The notes beneath the pieces were generated by a model. It was not told the origin of the DNA. It did no database searches and saw only the letters and a list, made by a program, of their open reading frames with translations. Of a DNA stretch of 41,159 nucleotides, positions 7,939-17,051 are shown one piece after another. The DNA comes from Clostridiales bacterium (GTDB lineage: Bacteria > Bacillota > Clostridia > Lachnospirales > Lachnospiraceae). The translations under genes were made by a program, and so were the position numbers. The first letter of the stretch is position 1; each line of letters opens with the position of its first letter. The stretch is taken from contig JAAYNM010000072.1 in assembly GCA_012520815.1 (NCBI GenBank), positions 1 to 41,159 of the forward strand, read 5' to 3'.

Positions 7939-8637
7939 TTAAAAAAATCTAGATAGTATCTCTTTTATTTCACATATCTCTTTATCTATTTCACTTTTTC
8001 TTTCAAAGGCAACTTCACTTTTTTTCTCTGAAAGATTAAAGGATATATTATCTAATTTATCGATTTGGTTCAGCAAATATTCCTTCAAAATTTCATTCTT
8101 GGATTGTAATAAATGTCTCCCATAAGAAAGTTCTATTTTGCTATATTCATCACCCGCGTCGGCAGTACGAACCACCTTCATTACTACATAATATTTGCCT
8201 GCATCCTTAATCATCTCTTCTCTGACAATAAGAAAACCGCTATGTATTAGATACTCCCTCACGCTATACCACTCAGAGTGAGGTGACAAAATCACTTCAT
8301 CAACTGAATCTAATACATCCTTGCCGGCCTCTAAAATATTGATAATAAGTTCGCCACCCATACCTGCAATTAAGACAGTATCAGCCTCATTCATCGCCAA
8401 CTTCTCAAGTCCATTTGACAATCTCAGTTCAATTTTATCTTCAAGATGTTCCTCTAAAATATGAGCTTTTGCCCTCTTTAAAGGTCCCGCGTTTATATCC
8501 ATAGCAATAGCTGACGGAATAATTCCATTTTTTATTAAATAAATAGGTATATATCCATGGTCACATCCCACGTCACATAGTACATTATTCTTTGAAACAA
8601 AATCTGCAACTACACTCAATCTATCTGAAAGTTTCAT
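7939..8637 (-). CDS. trmK: tRNA (adenine(22)-N1)-methyltransferase
   Basis: Methylates N1 of A22 in the D-loop of tRNAs using S-adenosylmethionine (family of B. subtilis YqfN/TrmK). 232 residues, a normal length. The Rossmann-like methyltransferase core is clear: DVGCDHGYIPIYL (SAM motif I, ~22-34), AMDINAGPLKRAK (motif II), then LIAGMGGELI (~90-99) and LSPHSEWYSVREYL, the family's typical catalytic-loop signature. The C-terminal ~60 residues form a charged helical tail. A GAGGA-type site lies ~9 nt before the ATG. It sits immediately after rpoD, an order common in low-GC Gram-positives. Confidence 0.93.
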   Translation of the reverse strand: MKLSDRLSVVADFVSKNNVLCDVGCDHGYIPIYLIKNGIIPSAIAMDINAGPLKRAKAHILEEHLEDKIELRLSNGLEKLAMNEADTVLIAGMGGELIINILEAGKDVLDSVDEVILSPHSEWYSVREYLIHSGFLIVREEMIKDAGKYYVVMKVVRTADAGDEYSKIELSYGRHLLQSKNEILKEYLLNQIDKLDNISFNLSEKKSEVAFERKSEIDKEICEIKEILSRFF

Positions 8638-8714
8638 AAATTTCCATCCTCTACGTCAAATATCCTTTAGGCAATGATTCAAAAATGCATACATTTATAA
8701 ACAAGAAATGATTA

Positions 8715-9836
8715 TTATTCATCTAAGTAGTCTGCTAGTTTTTTACTCCTACTTGGATGACGTAGCTTTCTTAATGCTTTTGCCTCAATCTGACGAATTC
8801 TTTCTCTTGTAACATTGAAATCTCTTCCCACTTCTTCTAAAGTGTGTCTTCTTCCATCTAAGAGTCCAAATCTTAACATTACGACTTGTTTTTCCCTGAT
8901 GGTTAGTGTATCTAAAACTTCTTCTATATGCTCTTGCAATAATATTCTGGTAGCCGCCTCCTCTGGAGTTTCCATAGATCGGTCTTCCATAAAATCCTCT
9001 AAATGACTATCCTCTTCTTCTCCTACCGGTGATTCTAATGATACTGGTTCTTGCGAAAAACTCATAATCTCACGAACCTTATCCACAGAAATTCCCATAC
9101 ATTCTGCTATTTCCTCATCTATAGGTTCTCTACCTAGTTCCTGAACCAACATTCTATTAGCTCTTGATAGTCTATTTATTGTTTCCACCATATGTACAGG
9201 GATTCTTATAGTTCTAGCCTGGTCTGCTATTGCTCTCGTTATAGCTTGTCTAATCCACCATGTAGCATAAGTGCTGAACTTAAACTGCATTTTATAATCA
9301 AACTTATCTACTGCCTTGAGCAATCCCAGGTTTCCCTCTTGAATTAAATCCAGTAATTGCATTCCACGATTTAAATATTTCTTGGCAATACTCACAACCA
9401 GTCTAAGATTTGCCTCTGTAAGCTTATGTTTGGCATCTAAGTCTCCCTGTTCGATGCGTTTGGCCAATTCCACTTCTTCTTCACTGGTCAATAAGTTTAC
9501 TTTCCCAATCTCTGTCAAATACATACGAACAGGATCTTCTATTCCAATACCATCTGGTGCTGATAAATCAATTTTTTCTATTGATTCATTTTCCAAGTCC
9601 TGAACTATTTCCTCTAAAACATCTTCACTAGGCTCACTCAATGATTCCTCTACATTTAATACTTCTATATTTTCTTCTTGGGCTGTCTCAAAAATTGAAT
9701 CATAATGATCGGGAGTCAACACAATATCTGGAAAAAAGCTTGATATCTGGTTATACTCAAGTATATTCTTCTGCTCCCTTCCATATATAATCATTGTCTT
9801 AAGTCCACTATCGAACTTGCTTCCCATTTCTTTCAT
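8715..9836 (-). CDS. rpoD: Primary RNA polymerase sigma factor
   Basis: The housekeeping sigma-70 factor. 373 residues. The N-terminal ~95 residues are short, acidic and variable; region 1.2 begins at [16 protein letters not shown] (~100). Region 2 carries the highly conserved core and -10 recognition segment ([31 protein letters not shown]). Region 3 follows, and region 4 ends with the helix-turn-helix [20 protein letters not shown] that reads the -35 box. AGGAGG lies 5 nt before the ATG at 9836, favouring it over a second ATG three codons later. It follows dnaG by 20 nt, the classic macromolecular-synthesis arrangement. The promoters seen in this window (TTGACA/TATAAT type) are what this protein would recognise. 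Confidence 0.98.
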   Translation of the reverse strand: MKEMGSKFDSGLKTMIIYGREQKNILEYNQISSFFPDIVLTPDHYDSIFETAQEENIEVLNVEESLSEPSEDVLEEIVQDLENESIEKIDLSAPDGIGIEDPVRMYLTEIGKVNLLTSEEEVELAKRIEQGDLDAKHKLTEANLRLVVSIAKKYLNRGMQLLDLIQEGNLGLLKAVDKFDYKMQFKFSTYATWWIRQAITRAIADQARTIRIPVHMVETINRLSRANRMLVQELGREPIDEEIAECMGISVDKVREIMSFSQEPVSLESPVGEEEDSHLEDFMEDRSMETPEEAATRILLQEHIEEVLDTLTIREKQVVMLRFGLLDGRRHTLEEVGRDFNVTRERIRQIEAKALRKLRHPSRSKKLADYLDE

Positions 9837-9856
9837 TTCTGCCTCCTATTATTATC

Positions 9857-11617
9857 CTACTTTGACAGAATAACGCGTATCTTGCTTATTTCATTCTGTT
9901 CCTTAATAATATCCTGTAACAGCGAAATATCGTTAACATTCCTGCTTCTATAGTCAATACTGTTCTTTTTAACAGTAATTAGGGTATCATTTAAAGTTTT
10001 TTCCCTCTCGGCTAGACTCAGTTCTTCACGAACTGGTGTGTTAAACAAACTAGCCACCTCACTTTGTTCATCACCATCTTCAAAATAATTGATTATTTTT
10101 GCGGGATTTAGCGTACCTTCACGCAATTGTTCAAACAGCATCGTCGCTACTGTAGAATATAATGGCAAGACAAAGTCTTTCTCAGATATTATATTTTTAA
10201 CTTTATCATAAACCTCAGGTTCTTCAATTAACCACGTAAGCATCGTTTTAAGCGCCGCCCTTACACCATCATCCTTTGGTTTTTTTATCTCTTCCTTTGG
10301 TTTAACTCCAACCCACACATCCTCATCACCCACAGTAAGTGACATCGTACTTACAGTCCTAATAAGACTATCCTTTGGTATTAAATATTCCTCGCATACT
10401 GCATCAATATAAACATTTCTCTCCAATTCATCTCTAAATTCCAAAAGTTTTTTTGCGATGTTGGAATAGAATCTAGATTTAACCTCTGGATCTGATAAAT
10501 CCATCTCTTCCTTCATTTTATCTATTTCAAACAAAAAACTGTTTCTAGCATTTTCAATTCGTTTCTCGTACTCATCGGCACCTAGAGCCTTAATAAATGC
10601 ATCTGGATCCTTATAAGGATTCATATTTACAATCTTCGTAGATAAACCAACTGACTTTGAAATAGGTATCGCACGAAGTGCTGCCTTAATTCCCGCACCG
10701 TCAGAATCGTAGGTAAGATATACATCATCCGTATATCTTTTTATTAACGTTGCCTGCTTTTGAGTATACGCAGTTCCCAGCGAAGCTATAGCATTGGTAA
10801 ATCCTGCCTGATGCAGTGAAATAACATCCATATATCCCTCACATATAAGGAGGTGACTTTTTCTAGATCTTCTTGCAATGTTTAAACCATATAGGTTTCT
10901 ACTTTTATCAAAAAGCATTGTTTCTGGAGAGTTGAGGTATTTAGGTTGTCCATCCCCCATAACTCTTCCACCAAAACCAATCACTCTGTTGTTTACATCC
11001 ATAATTGGAAACATTACTCTATCGGCAAACTTGTCATAAACTCCTCTTTCTGAGAAATTAAAGAGTCCCGACTCTTTCAAGGTATCATCATCATATCCTT
11101 TTTTCTTAAGATATAAATATAGATCGTCCTTATAGTTTGTAGCATAACCCAGTCCAAATTTTGTAATAGTTTCATCGGTAAGTTGTCTACTTTTTAGGTA
11201 TTCATATGCTTTAGTTCCTTTTTCACTTTTTAACATATGATAATAATATGTAGCCGTTTCTTTATTTATTTCTAGTATTCTTGATTTCAAATCTGCACGT
11301 TTTTTTTCTTCTGGAGAATAGTCTGTCTCCGCAAGATGTACCCCTGCCCTACTTGCTAATTCCTTAACAGCCTCAGTAAAGGAGTAATTTTCATATTTCA
11401 TTACAAATGTATAGACATTTCCCCCCTGTCCACATCCAAAGCAATAATACATTTGCTTATTTGGGGTCACGGAAAAAGAAGGCGACTTTTCATTATGAAA
11501 TGGACATAATCCGAAATAATTACTGCCTTTTTTTTGTAGTTTCACATAAGACGAAACCACATCCACTATATCATTTTTCATTCTGACTTCTTCAATTAAT
11601 TCATCTGAATAATACAT
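9857..11617 (-). CDS. dnaG: DNA primase
   Basis: Makes RNA primers for chromosome replication with the replicative helicase. 586 residues, usual size. The N-terminal zinc-binding domain is complete (C38-x2-H41-x17-C59-x2-C62). The catalytic core has the RNA-polymerase basic patch (RVMFPIMDVNNRVIGFGGR), the TOPRIM glutamate motif LLICEGYMDVISL and the Asp pair in TYDSDGAG. The C-terminal ~150 residues are helical, fitting the helicase-binding domain. The ribosome-binding site is weak (AGAGTGG about 6 nt upstream). It lies between dgt (26 nt upstream) and rpoD. Confidence 0.98.
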   Translation of the reverse strand: MYYSDELIEEVRMKNDIVDVVSSYVKLQKKGSNYFGLCPFHNEKSPSFSVTPNKQMYYCFGCGQGGNVYTFVMKYENYSFTEAVKELASRAGVHLAETDYSPEEKKRADLKSRILEINKETATYYYHMLKSEKGTKAYEYLKSRQLTDETITKFGLGYATNYKDDLYLYLKKKGYDDDTLKESGLFNFSERGVYDKFADRVMFPIMDVNNRVIGFGGRVMGDGQPKYLNSPETMLFDKSRNLYGLNIARRSRKSHLLICEGYMDVISLHQAGFTNAIASLGTAYTQKQATLIKRYTDDVYLTYDSDGAGIKAALRAIPISKSVGLSTKIVNMNPYKDPDAFIKALGADEYEKRIENARNSFLFEIDKMKEEMDLSDPEVKSRFYSNIAKKLLEFRDELERNVYIDAVCEEYLIPKDSLIRTVSTMSLTVGDEDVWVGVKPKEEIKKPKDDGVRAALKTMLTWLIEEPEVYDKVKNIISEKDFVLPLYSTVATMLFEQLREGTLNPAKIINYFEDGDEQSEVASLFNTPVREELSLAEREKTLNDTLITVKKNSIDYRSRNVNDISLLQDIIKEQNEISKIRVILSK

Positions 11618-11643
11618 CTTTTACCACTCTGCTTATTTTTGCT

Positions 11644-12651
11644 TTATTTCTTCCAAAATTTAGGTACAAATTCCTCTTCAAACTTATTTACAGAATATTG
11701 ATCAGACATTCCTGAAATATAATCGCATACCACTCTATCATTTTCCTGATTCAAGTTGTAAATAAAATGTTGAAATTCATCTGGAAGATTATCAATATTT
11801 TCACGATAATAATTGTATAACTCCATTAACATTCTCTGTGCTTTCGACTCCTGACTTTTTGCCACAGGATTCTTATAAACACTTTCAAACATATATTCTC
11901 TAAGACCGGACATAGCTCCTTCAAAGTCTGGCGACATAATAATATCGGGCTTATCTGTGCTATTTTCCACTATATCACGAATTAGTGAATTAAGTCTTGC
12001 CTTTGTAGATGTACCAAGTATTTTTGTATATTCTCCTGGCAATTCCGCTTCCTTTAGTATTCCTGCTCGTATTGCATCATCAATATCATGATTTATATAT
12101 GCAATCTTGTCTGACAACCTAACTACCTTACCTTCAAGGGTAGAAGGTTTACCATCAGTTCTATGATTTAAAATACCATCTCTAACCTCTTTTGTTAGGT
12201 TAAGTCCGTTTCCGTCATTTTCCAATAATTCTACTATCCTAACACTTTGAACATAATGAGCGAATCCAAGTTTGCACACCTCGTTTAATGCTCTTTCACC
12301 CGCATGACCAAATGGAGTGTGTCCCAAGTCGTGACCTAATGCAATGGCTTCAGTTAAATCTTCATTTAAGCCCAGCGACCTAGAAATAGTTCTTGCTATT
12401 TGCGAAACTTCTAAAGTATGAGTTAGACGTGTCCTATAATGGTCTCCTTCTGGTGCAAGAAAAACCTGTGTCTTATGTTTTAAACGTCTAAAAGCTTTAG
12501 AATGAAGAATTCTATCTCTGTCACGTTGATAAACAGTCCTCATATCACACTGTTCTTCAAACCTATCCCTACCCTTGCTCTCCACACTGTGAGCAGCATA
12601 AGGACTAAGTAAATATTCTTCATTTTTTTCAAGTATTTCGCGAATATTCAT
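11644..12651 (-). CDS. dgt: dGTP triphosphohydrolase family HD phosphohydrolase
   Basis: Predicted to hydrolyse dGTP (or other dNTPs) to the nucleoside and triphosphate. 335 residues, the short class found in Clostridia rather than the longer E. coli type. HD-domain metal ligands are visible in RTRLTHTLEVSQIAR (first His), IALGHDLGHTPFGHAGE (His-Asp pair and following His) and, further on, SDKIAYINHDIDDAI (last Asp). The N-terminal AFRRLKHKTQVFL is characteristic of the family. The ATG lies 1 nt after the deoD stop, with GGAGG inside the deoD 3' end, so the two are translationally coupled. Its place between deoD and dnaG links nucleotide salvage to replication. Confidence 0.93.
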   Translation of the reverse strand: MNIREILEKNEEYLLSPYAAHSVESKGRDRFEEQCDMRTVYQRDRDRILHSKAFRRLKHKTQVFLAPEGDHYRTRLTHTLEVSQIARTISRSLGLNEDLTEAIALGHDLGHTPFGHAGERALNEVCKLGFAHYVQSVRIVELLENDGNGLNLTKEVRDGILNHRTDGKPSTLEGKVVRLSDKIAYINHDIDDAIRAGILKEAELPGEYTKILGTSTKARLNSLIRDIVENSTDKPDIIMSPDFEGAMSGLREYMFESVYKNPVAKSQESKAQRMLMELYNYYRENIDNLPDEFQHFIYNLNQENDRVVCDYISGMSDQYSVNKFEEEFVPKFWKK

Positions 12652-12652
12652 A

Positions 12653-13360
12653 TTACACTGCCTCCAATGCTATCTCCATCATTTTAGTAAATGAGTTTTG
12701 TCGCTCAAGGGCAGTTGTCACTTCATTTGATACAAATGAATCTGAAATGGTTAGTAGGCATGCTGCATTCTTACCCAATATCCTTGCATTATTAAACAAT
12801 GCAAAACTTTCCATTTCAACGCATAAGCACATCTTATCATCACGCAAACTGTGAAAATATGAACTTTGACCTTCTCTATAAAACACATCTGAGGAGTGAA
12901 TTCGACCCTCATGCATTGGATAGCCAAGTTGCTTTGCTGCATTTCTTAATTTATCATTAAGAGTTGCACTTGGCAAAATCACATCATTATCATAACCACA
13001 CTGTGTCTTTGCAAATGACGATTCTGAAAATGCCTCTGTAGCCAAAACTACATCATAAACATTCAAATCTTTCGTATAGGAACCTGCGCTTCCAACACGA
13101 ATAATATTATCAACATCATATTCCTTATATAATTCATATGAATATATGCCAATTGAAGGCATACCCATACCAGAACTCATAACAGACACTTCTTTTCCTT
13201 TATAAGTCCCTGTATATCCAAGATTATTTCTAACATCATTAAATAATTTCACGTCACTTAAATATGTCTGCGCTATAGTCTTTGCCCGTAATGGATCTCC
13301 TGGCATCAATACCGTCTTTGCTATCTCGCCAATATTTGCTTTATTATGTGGTGTAGCCAT
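12653..13360 (-). CDS. deoD: Purine-nucleoside phosphorylase (DeoD type)
   Basis: Phosphorolysis of purine (deoxy)nucleosides to the base and (deoxy)ribose 1-phosphate; the DeoD type is the hexameric family. 235 residues, the expected length. Seen are the phosphate-binding MPGDPLRAK (~19-27), the conserved SGMGMPSIGIYSYEL (~63-77), IRVGSAGSY (~87-95), the ribose-binding CVEMESFALF and the catalytic Asp in LTISDSFVS. A GAGAGGA site precedes the ATG. It is the first gene of the deoD-dgt-dnaG-rpoD-trmK-kinase run and has a good extended -10 promoter overlapping the 3' end of the ABC gene. Confidence 0.96.
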   Translation of the reverse strand: MATPHNKANIGEIAKTVLMPGDPLRAKTIAQTYLSDVKLFNDVRNNLGYTGTYKGKEVSVMSSGMGMPSIGIYSYELYKEYDVDNIIRVGSAGSYTKDLNVYDVVLATEAFSESSFAKTQCGYDNDVILPSATLNDKLRNAAKQLGYPMHEGRIHSSDVFYREGQSSYFHSLRDDKMCLCVEMESFALFNNARILGKNAACLLTISDSFVSNEVTTALERQNSFTKMMEIALEAV

Positions 13361-13408
13361 AAAAATTCCTCTCTTTCACAACTAATCAAACCGAAAAACA
13401 CTTCCGAC

Positions 13409-13437
13409 ATTATACCATAATTTGTGTTATACTGCAA
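13409..13437 (-). promoter_or_regulatory. Promoter of the deoD-dnaG-rpoD run
   Basis: Minus strand: a perfect TATAAT (13409-13414) preceded by TGG (extended -10), a 17-nt spacer and a weak TTGCAG -35 (13432-13437). The -35 lies inside the 3' end of the ABC exporter gene, so there is little room for a terminator and upstream readthrough is likely. Confidence 0.7.
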
Positions 13438-15160
13438 ACTGACTATTGTAAAGTTTTGAATAAAATCCTCCCTCTTCCAAAAGTTTTTCATGATTGCCTT
13501 GTTCTATAATATTTCCATCCTTCATTACTAAAATAATATCCGCCTCTCTAATGGTAGATAATCTATGAGCAACAATAAAGCTTGTTCTTCCCTCCATAAG
13601 TACATTAAACGCTTCTTGAATCTTTATCTCAGTTCTAGTATCTATAGATGAGGTCGCCTCATCTAAAATTAGTATTGGTGGCTTACATAACATTACTCTA
13701 GCAATGCAAAGAAGTTGCTTTTGCCCCTGTGAAAGGCTACCACCATCCTCACTTATTACTGTGTCATATCCATTTTCTAATCTTCGTATAAAGCTATGAG
13801 CATGACTAGCTTTAGCGGCAGCAATTACCTCCTCTCTTGTGGCATCTGGTTTACCCATTGTGAGATTTTCTAAAATAGTTCCTGATTTCAACCAAGTCTC
13901 TTGCAGAACCATTCCATAAGAATCTCGTAGGCTCTTTTTCGTTATATCTTTAATGCAGTGACCATCTACGCATATTCTTCCAGAATTAACATCATAAAAT
14001 CTCATTAACAAATTAATCACTGTTGTTTTTCCACATCCAGTAGGCCCAACGATTGCAATTTTTTGCCCTGGTTTTACAGCTAAATTAAAATTTTCTATTA
14101 GTTTTCTATCTGGAACATATGAAAATGATACATTTTCTAAGGTGACTCTGCCTTCAACATCCTTTAGTTCAATAGCATCTACTAAATCTTCTACTTCTGC
14201 TGGTTCCTCGATTAATTCAAATATTCTTGCCGCACATGCTATAGCATTTTGAAGTTCGGTAATTACACCCGATATTTCGTTGAATGGCTTAGTATACTGA
14301 TTGGCATAACTTAAAAAACTAGATAATTGACCAACTGTAATATTTCCACTTATAGCAAATATTGCGCCAACCACTCCAACTAGGGCATATACAAATCCAT
14401 TAACAAATCTTGTAGCAGGGTTTGTGGTTGCAGAATAAAATATAGCTTTCGTAGAACATTTTTTTAGTTCATCATTCACCTTGTCAAACTGCTCTTGTAC
14501 AGCTTTTTCTCTTGAATAAGCCCTTACAACCTTTTGATTTCCAATCATTTCATCAATAATGGATGTTTGCTCTCCACGAACTTCTGACTGCTTTTTGAAC
14601 ATAAGGTATGTCTTTTTTGCAATAACATTTGCCACAATAAGTGACATAGGTGTTACACAAACAACAAGTACTGTGATTCTAACATTGATAGATAACATAA
14701 AAATAAGAGTTCCCAATATAGTCACAACTCCTGTAAATGCTTGGGTAAATCCCATTAATAATCCATCTGCAAATTGATCTACATCTGCTATTACACGACT
14801 TACAATATCACCATACTGATGACTATCTATAAAACTAAGAGGTAATCTTTCTATTTTTTCAAATGCCTCGTTTCTTATATCTCTAACCACATTGTAAGTA
14901 ATTTTATTATTTACAATATTCATCCACCATTGAATTACTGATGTAATTAAAACAACAATAACAATTTGAATTATGGTTTTTTTAATATCTATAAAATCCA
15001 CATGACCCGCTGAAATAATGAAATCAATTCCCTTACCCACAAGAATAGGTATATACAAAGTAAGCGCAACACTTACCGCTGCTAAAATTAATGAAAGTAT
15101 TACAAGGTCTATATATTTATCTATATATTTTAAAACTTTACCTATTGTTTTTCTTTGCAT
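13427..15160 (-). CDS. ABC exporter half-transporter, catalytic Walker site
   Basis: 577 residues: an N-terminal six-helix membrane domain (~20-305) and a C-terminal nucleotide-binding domain (~340-577). Walker A is GPTGCGKTT, Walker B is ILILDEATSSID with the catalytic Glu present, and the switch His is present in VAHRL. The signature, however, is LSQGQ rather than LSGGQ. Together with its partner upstream this makes a heterodimeric exporter of the LmrCD/BmrCD/TM287-288 type, moving drugs, lipids or peptides out of the cell; the substrate cannot be read from sequence. The ATG lies 2 nt after the partner's stop, with GGAGG inside the partner's end. No obvious terminator follows. Confidence 0.9.
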   Translation of the reverse strand: MQRKTIGKVLKYIDKYIDLVILSLILAAVSVALTLYIPILVGKGIDFIISAGHVDFIDIKKTIIQIVIVVLITSVIQWWMNIVNNKITYNVVRDIRNEAFEKIERLPLSFIDSHQYGDIVSRVIADVDQFADGLLMGFTQAFTGVVTILGTLIFMLSINVRITVLVVCVTPMSLIVANVIAKKTYLMFKKQSEVRGEQTSIIDEMIGNQKVVRAYSREKAVQEQFDKVNDELKKCSTKAIFYSATTNPATRFVNGFVYALVGVVGAIFAISGNITVGQLSSFLSYANQYTKPFNEISGVITELQNAIACAARIFELIEEPAEVEDLVDAIELKDVEGRVTLENVSFSYVPDRKLIENFNLAVKPGQKIAIVGPTGCGKTTVINLLMRFYDVNSGRICVDGHCIKDITKKSLRDSYGMVLQETWLKSGTILENLTMGKPDATREEVIAAAKASHAHSFIRRLENGYDTVISEDGGSLSQGQKQLLCIARVMLCKPPILILDEATSSIDTRTEIKIQEAFNVLMEGRTSFIVAHRLSTIREADIILVMKDGNIIEQGNHEKLLEEGGFYSKLYNSQFAV

Positions 15161-15162
15161 AC

Positions 15163-16893
15163 CTATGCCTCCTTAATCTTAAACTGTGAATTATAGATTT
15201 CTTTATATACTCCGCATGATTTAAGGAGCTCTTCATGGGTTCCCATACCATTTATTTCACCATCATCTAAAACAATGATTTTATCTGCATGCATAATAGA
15301 CGCCGCCCTTTGGGATACAATAAATGTTGTTGGATTATAATCCATTTCCTTTATTGATTTTCTAAGTGCCGCATCTGTAGCAAAATCCAATGCTGATGTA
15401 CTGTCATCTAAAATAAGTATCTCTGGTCTTCTAATGATTGCTCTAGCAATCGTTAGTCTTTGTTTCTGACCACCTGACAAATTCTTTCCACCTTGGTCAA
15501 TTATATGTTCTAATTTACCATCTTTATTTTCCACAATTTCTTCTGCCTGAGAAATTCTGAGTGCCTCCGCAATTTCCTCCTTGGTAGCACCATCATTTCC
15601 CCAAAGCAAGTTACTTCTTATAGTTCCTCTAAAAAGAACGGCTTTCTGTAGAACTATACCTATTTTTTTTCGCAAATCATCCTTCTTATAATTTTTAACA
15701 TCAATTCCAGATACATATACTTTTCCTGAACTTGCATCATAAAATCTTGGAATCATATTCACAAGTGAGGATTTTCCCGAACCTGTTCCACCAATAATAC
15801 CAACTGTTTCACCTTTTTTTACATTAAATGTTATATGACTAAGAGCCTCTTCACTATCACCATATTTTAGACTAACATCTTCAAAACAAACGGCAAAGTC
15901 TTTCTTTTTATCGTCTACATCCTTTATAGTTTCAGTCACTTCTTTGAGACTGCTTTCCAATTCAAAAATGCTTTCAACTCTATTACCACAGGCAATAGCT
16001 TTTGTCACTGTAACTATAAGATTTGCAAGTTTAATTAATTCAACCAGAATCTGTGACATATAGTTTACCAATGCTACTACTGCCCCCTGGGTAATAATAC
16101 CTCCATCCACTCTAATTGCCCCAGTCCACAGTAATGCTACAGTTCCAATATTTACTATTACATATGTTATAGGATTCATCAGTCCAGATATTTTACCAGT
16201 TTTCTTTTGAATAGCAGTTAATATATCATTACGTTCCCTGTATTCCGCAATTTCATTATCCTCTTTGCCAAACGCCCTAATAACACGAACGCCTGTGAGA
16301 TTTTCCCTTGTTTTTAATAAAAGTCCATCTAATTTGTTCTGCACTCTCCTATACATTGGTATAGTAATACACATTATTAGGAATACAACAATAGATAAGA
16401 GCGGAATAATAACCACAAAAACAAAAGCTGATTTTACATCAACTGTAAATGCCATAACCATTGCCCCAACTACTATAAATGGAGATCTCAAAAATAATCT
16501 TAAAACCATATTTACTCCATTTTGTAGAATATTCATATCGGAAGTCATCCTAGTAATTAACGTAGATGTTCCAATTTTGTCCAATTCCAAAAATGATAAG
16601 CTCTGAATATGTTTAAACAATGCTGACTTTAACTCTGTTGCAAAACCAACTGCAGCCTTCGCTGCATAATACTGGGCAACCAGAGAACACACTAGTCCAA
16701 CAATTCCAAGTCCTATCAGCACCGCACCCATTTTTATAATATGAGGGCTATTTTCGCCACCAATCCCTTTATCTATAATAGAGGCCATTACTAATGGTAC
16801 TAACAATTCAAAAGTCGCTTCTAAAAGCTTAAATAATGGTGAAAGTATGGATTCTAATTTATAATTTTTCAAATATACAAGTAGCTTGCTCAT
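15163..16893 (-). CDS. ABC exporter half-transporter, degenerate Walker site
   Basis: 576 residues with the same plan as its downstream partner: a membrane domain (~10-300) and a nucleotide-binding domain (~335-576). Walker A GGTGSGKSS and signature LSGGQ are canonical. The residue after Walker B is Asp, not Glu (ILILDDSTSALD), and the switch His is Gln (VSQRA). In heterodimeric exporters the site built from this Walker pair plus the partner's unusual LSQGQ is the non-hydrolysing one, while this protein's good LSGGQ completes the partner's catalytic site. AAGGAG lies 7 nt before the ATG. It is separated from the upstream pullulanase gene by 149 nt, with no clear promoter or terminator. Confidence 0.9.
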   Translation of the reverse strand: MSKLLVYLKNYKLESILSPLFKLLEATFELLVPLVMASIIDKGIGGENSPHIIKMGAVLIGLGIVGLVCSLVAQYYAAKAAVGFATELKSALFKHIQSLSFLELDKIGTSTLITRMTSDMNILQNGVNMVLRLFLRSPFIVVGAMVMAFTVDVKSAFVFVVIIPLLSIVVFLIMCITIPMYRRVQNKLDGLLLKTRENLTGVRVIRAFGKEDNEIAEYRERNDILTAIQKKTGKISGLMNPITYVIVNIGTVALLWTGAIRVDGGIITQGAVVALVNYMSQILVELIKLANLIVTVTKAIACGNRVESIFELESSLKEVTETIKDVDDKKKDFAVCFEDVSLKYGDSEEALSHITFNVKKGETVGIIGGTGSGKSSLVNMIPRFYDASSGKVYVSGIDVKNYKKDDLRKKIGIVLQKAVLFRGTIRSNLLWGNDGATKEEIAEALRISQAEEIVENKDGKLEHIIDQGGKNLSGGQKQRLTIARAIIRRPEILILDDSTSALDFATDAALRKSIKEMDYNPTTFIVSQRAASIMHADKIIVLDDGEINGMGTHEELLKSCGVYKEIYNSQFKIKEA

Positions 16894-16990
16894 ATTCTTT
16901 CTCCTTTTATTTTGACATATATGAATGTCTTTTTTATATAGAATTATTTTCTCTTTTGTAGAATTTCTAGCCTTATCTATATTGAGTTTT

Positions 16991-17051
16991 TCATATATTT
17001 CTTCGACTCTTATATCTCGATGATTATATATTTTGGCGTCTCTTATATTTC
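16991..17051. repeat. Imperfect 28-bp direct repeat after the pullulanase gene
   Basis: Two copies, 16991-17018 and 17024-17051, 22 of 28 positions identical. The second copy contains the pullulanase stop codon, so the first looks like a short tandem duplication of the gene's 3' end. The rest of the 149-nt gap (16894-17042) is AT-rich; a weak GACAT/ATGTC hairpin lies at 16914-16929. Confidence 0.55.

Noticed and set aside
12751-12942. 63-codon minus-strand frame inside deoD
   Set aside because: Shifted frame of deoD with no independent signals.
16914-16929. GACAT/ATGTC hairpin as a terminator
   Set aside because: Only 5 bp, and its T-run is on the plus side where no gene ends.
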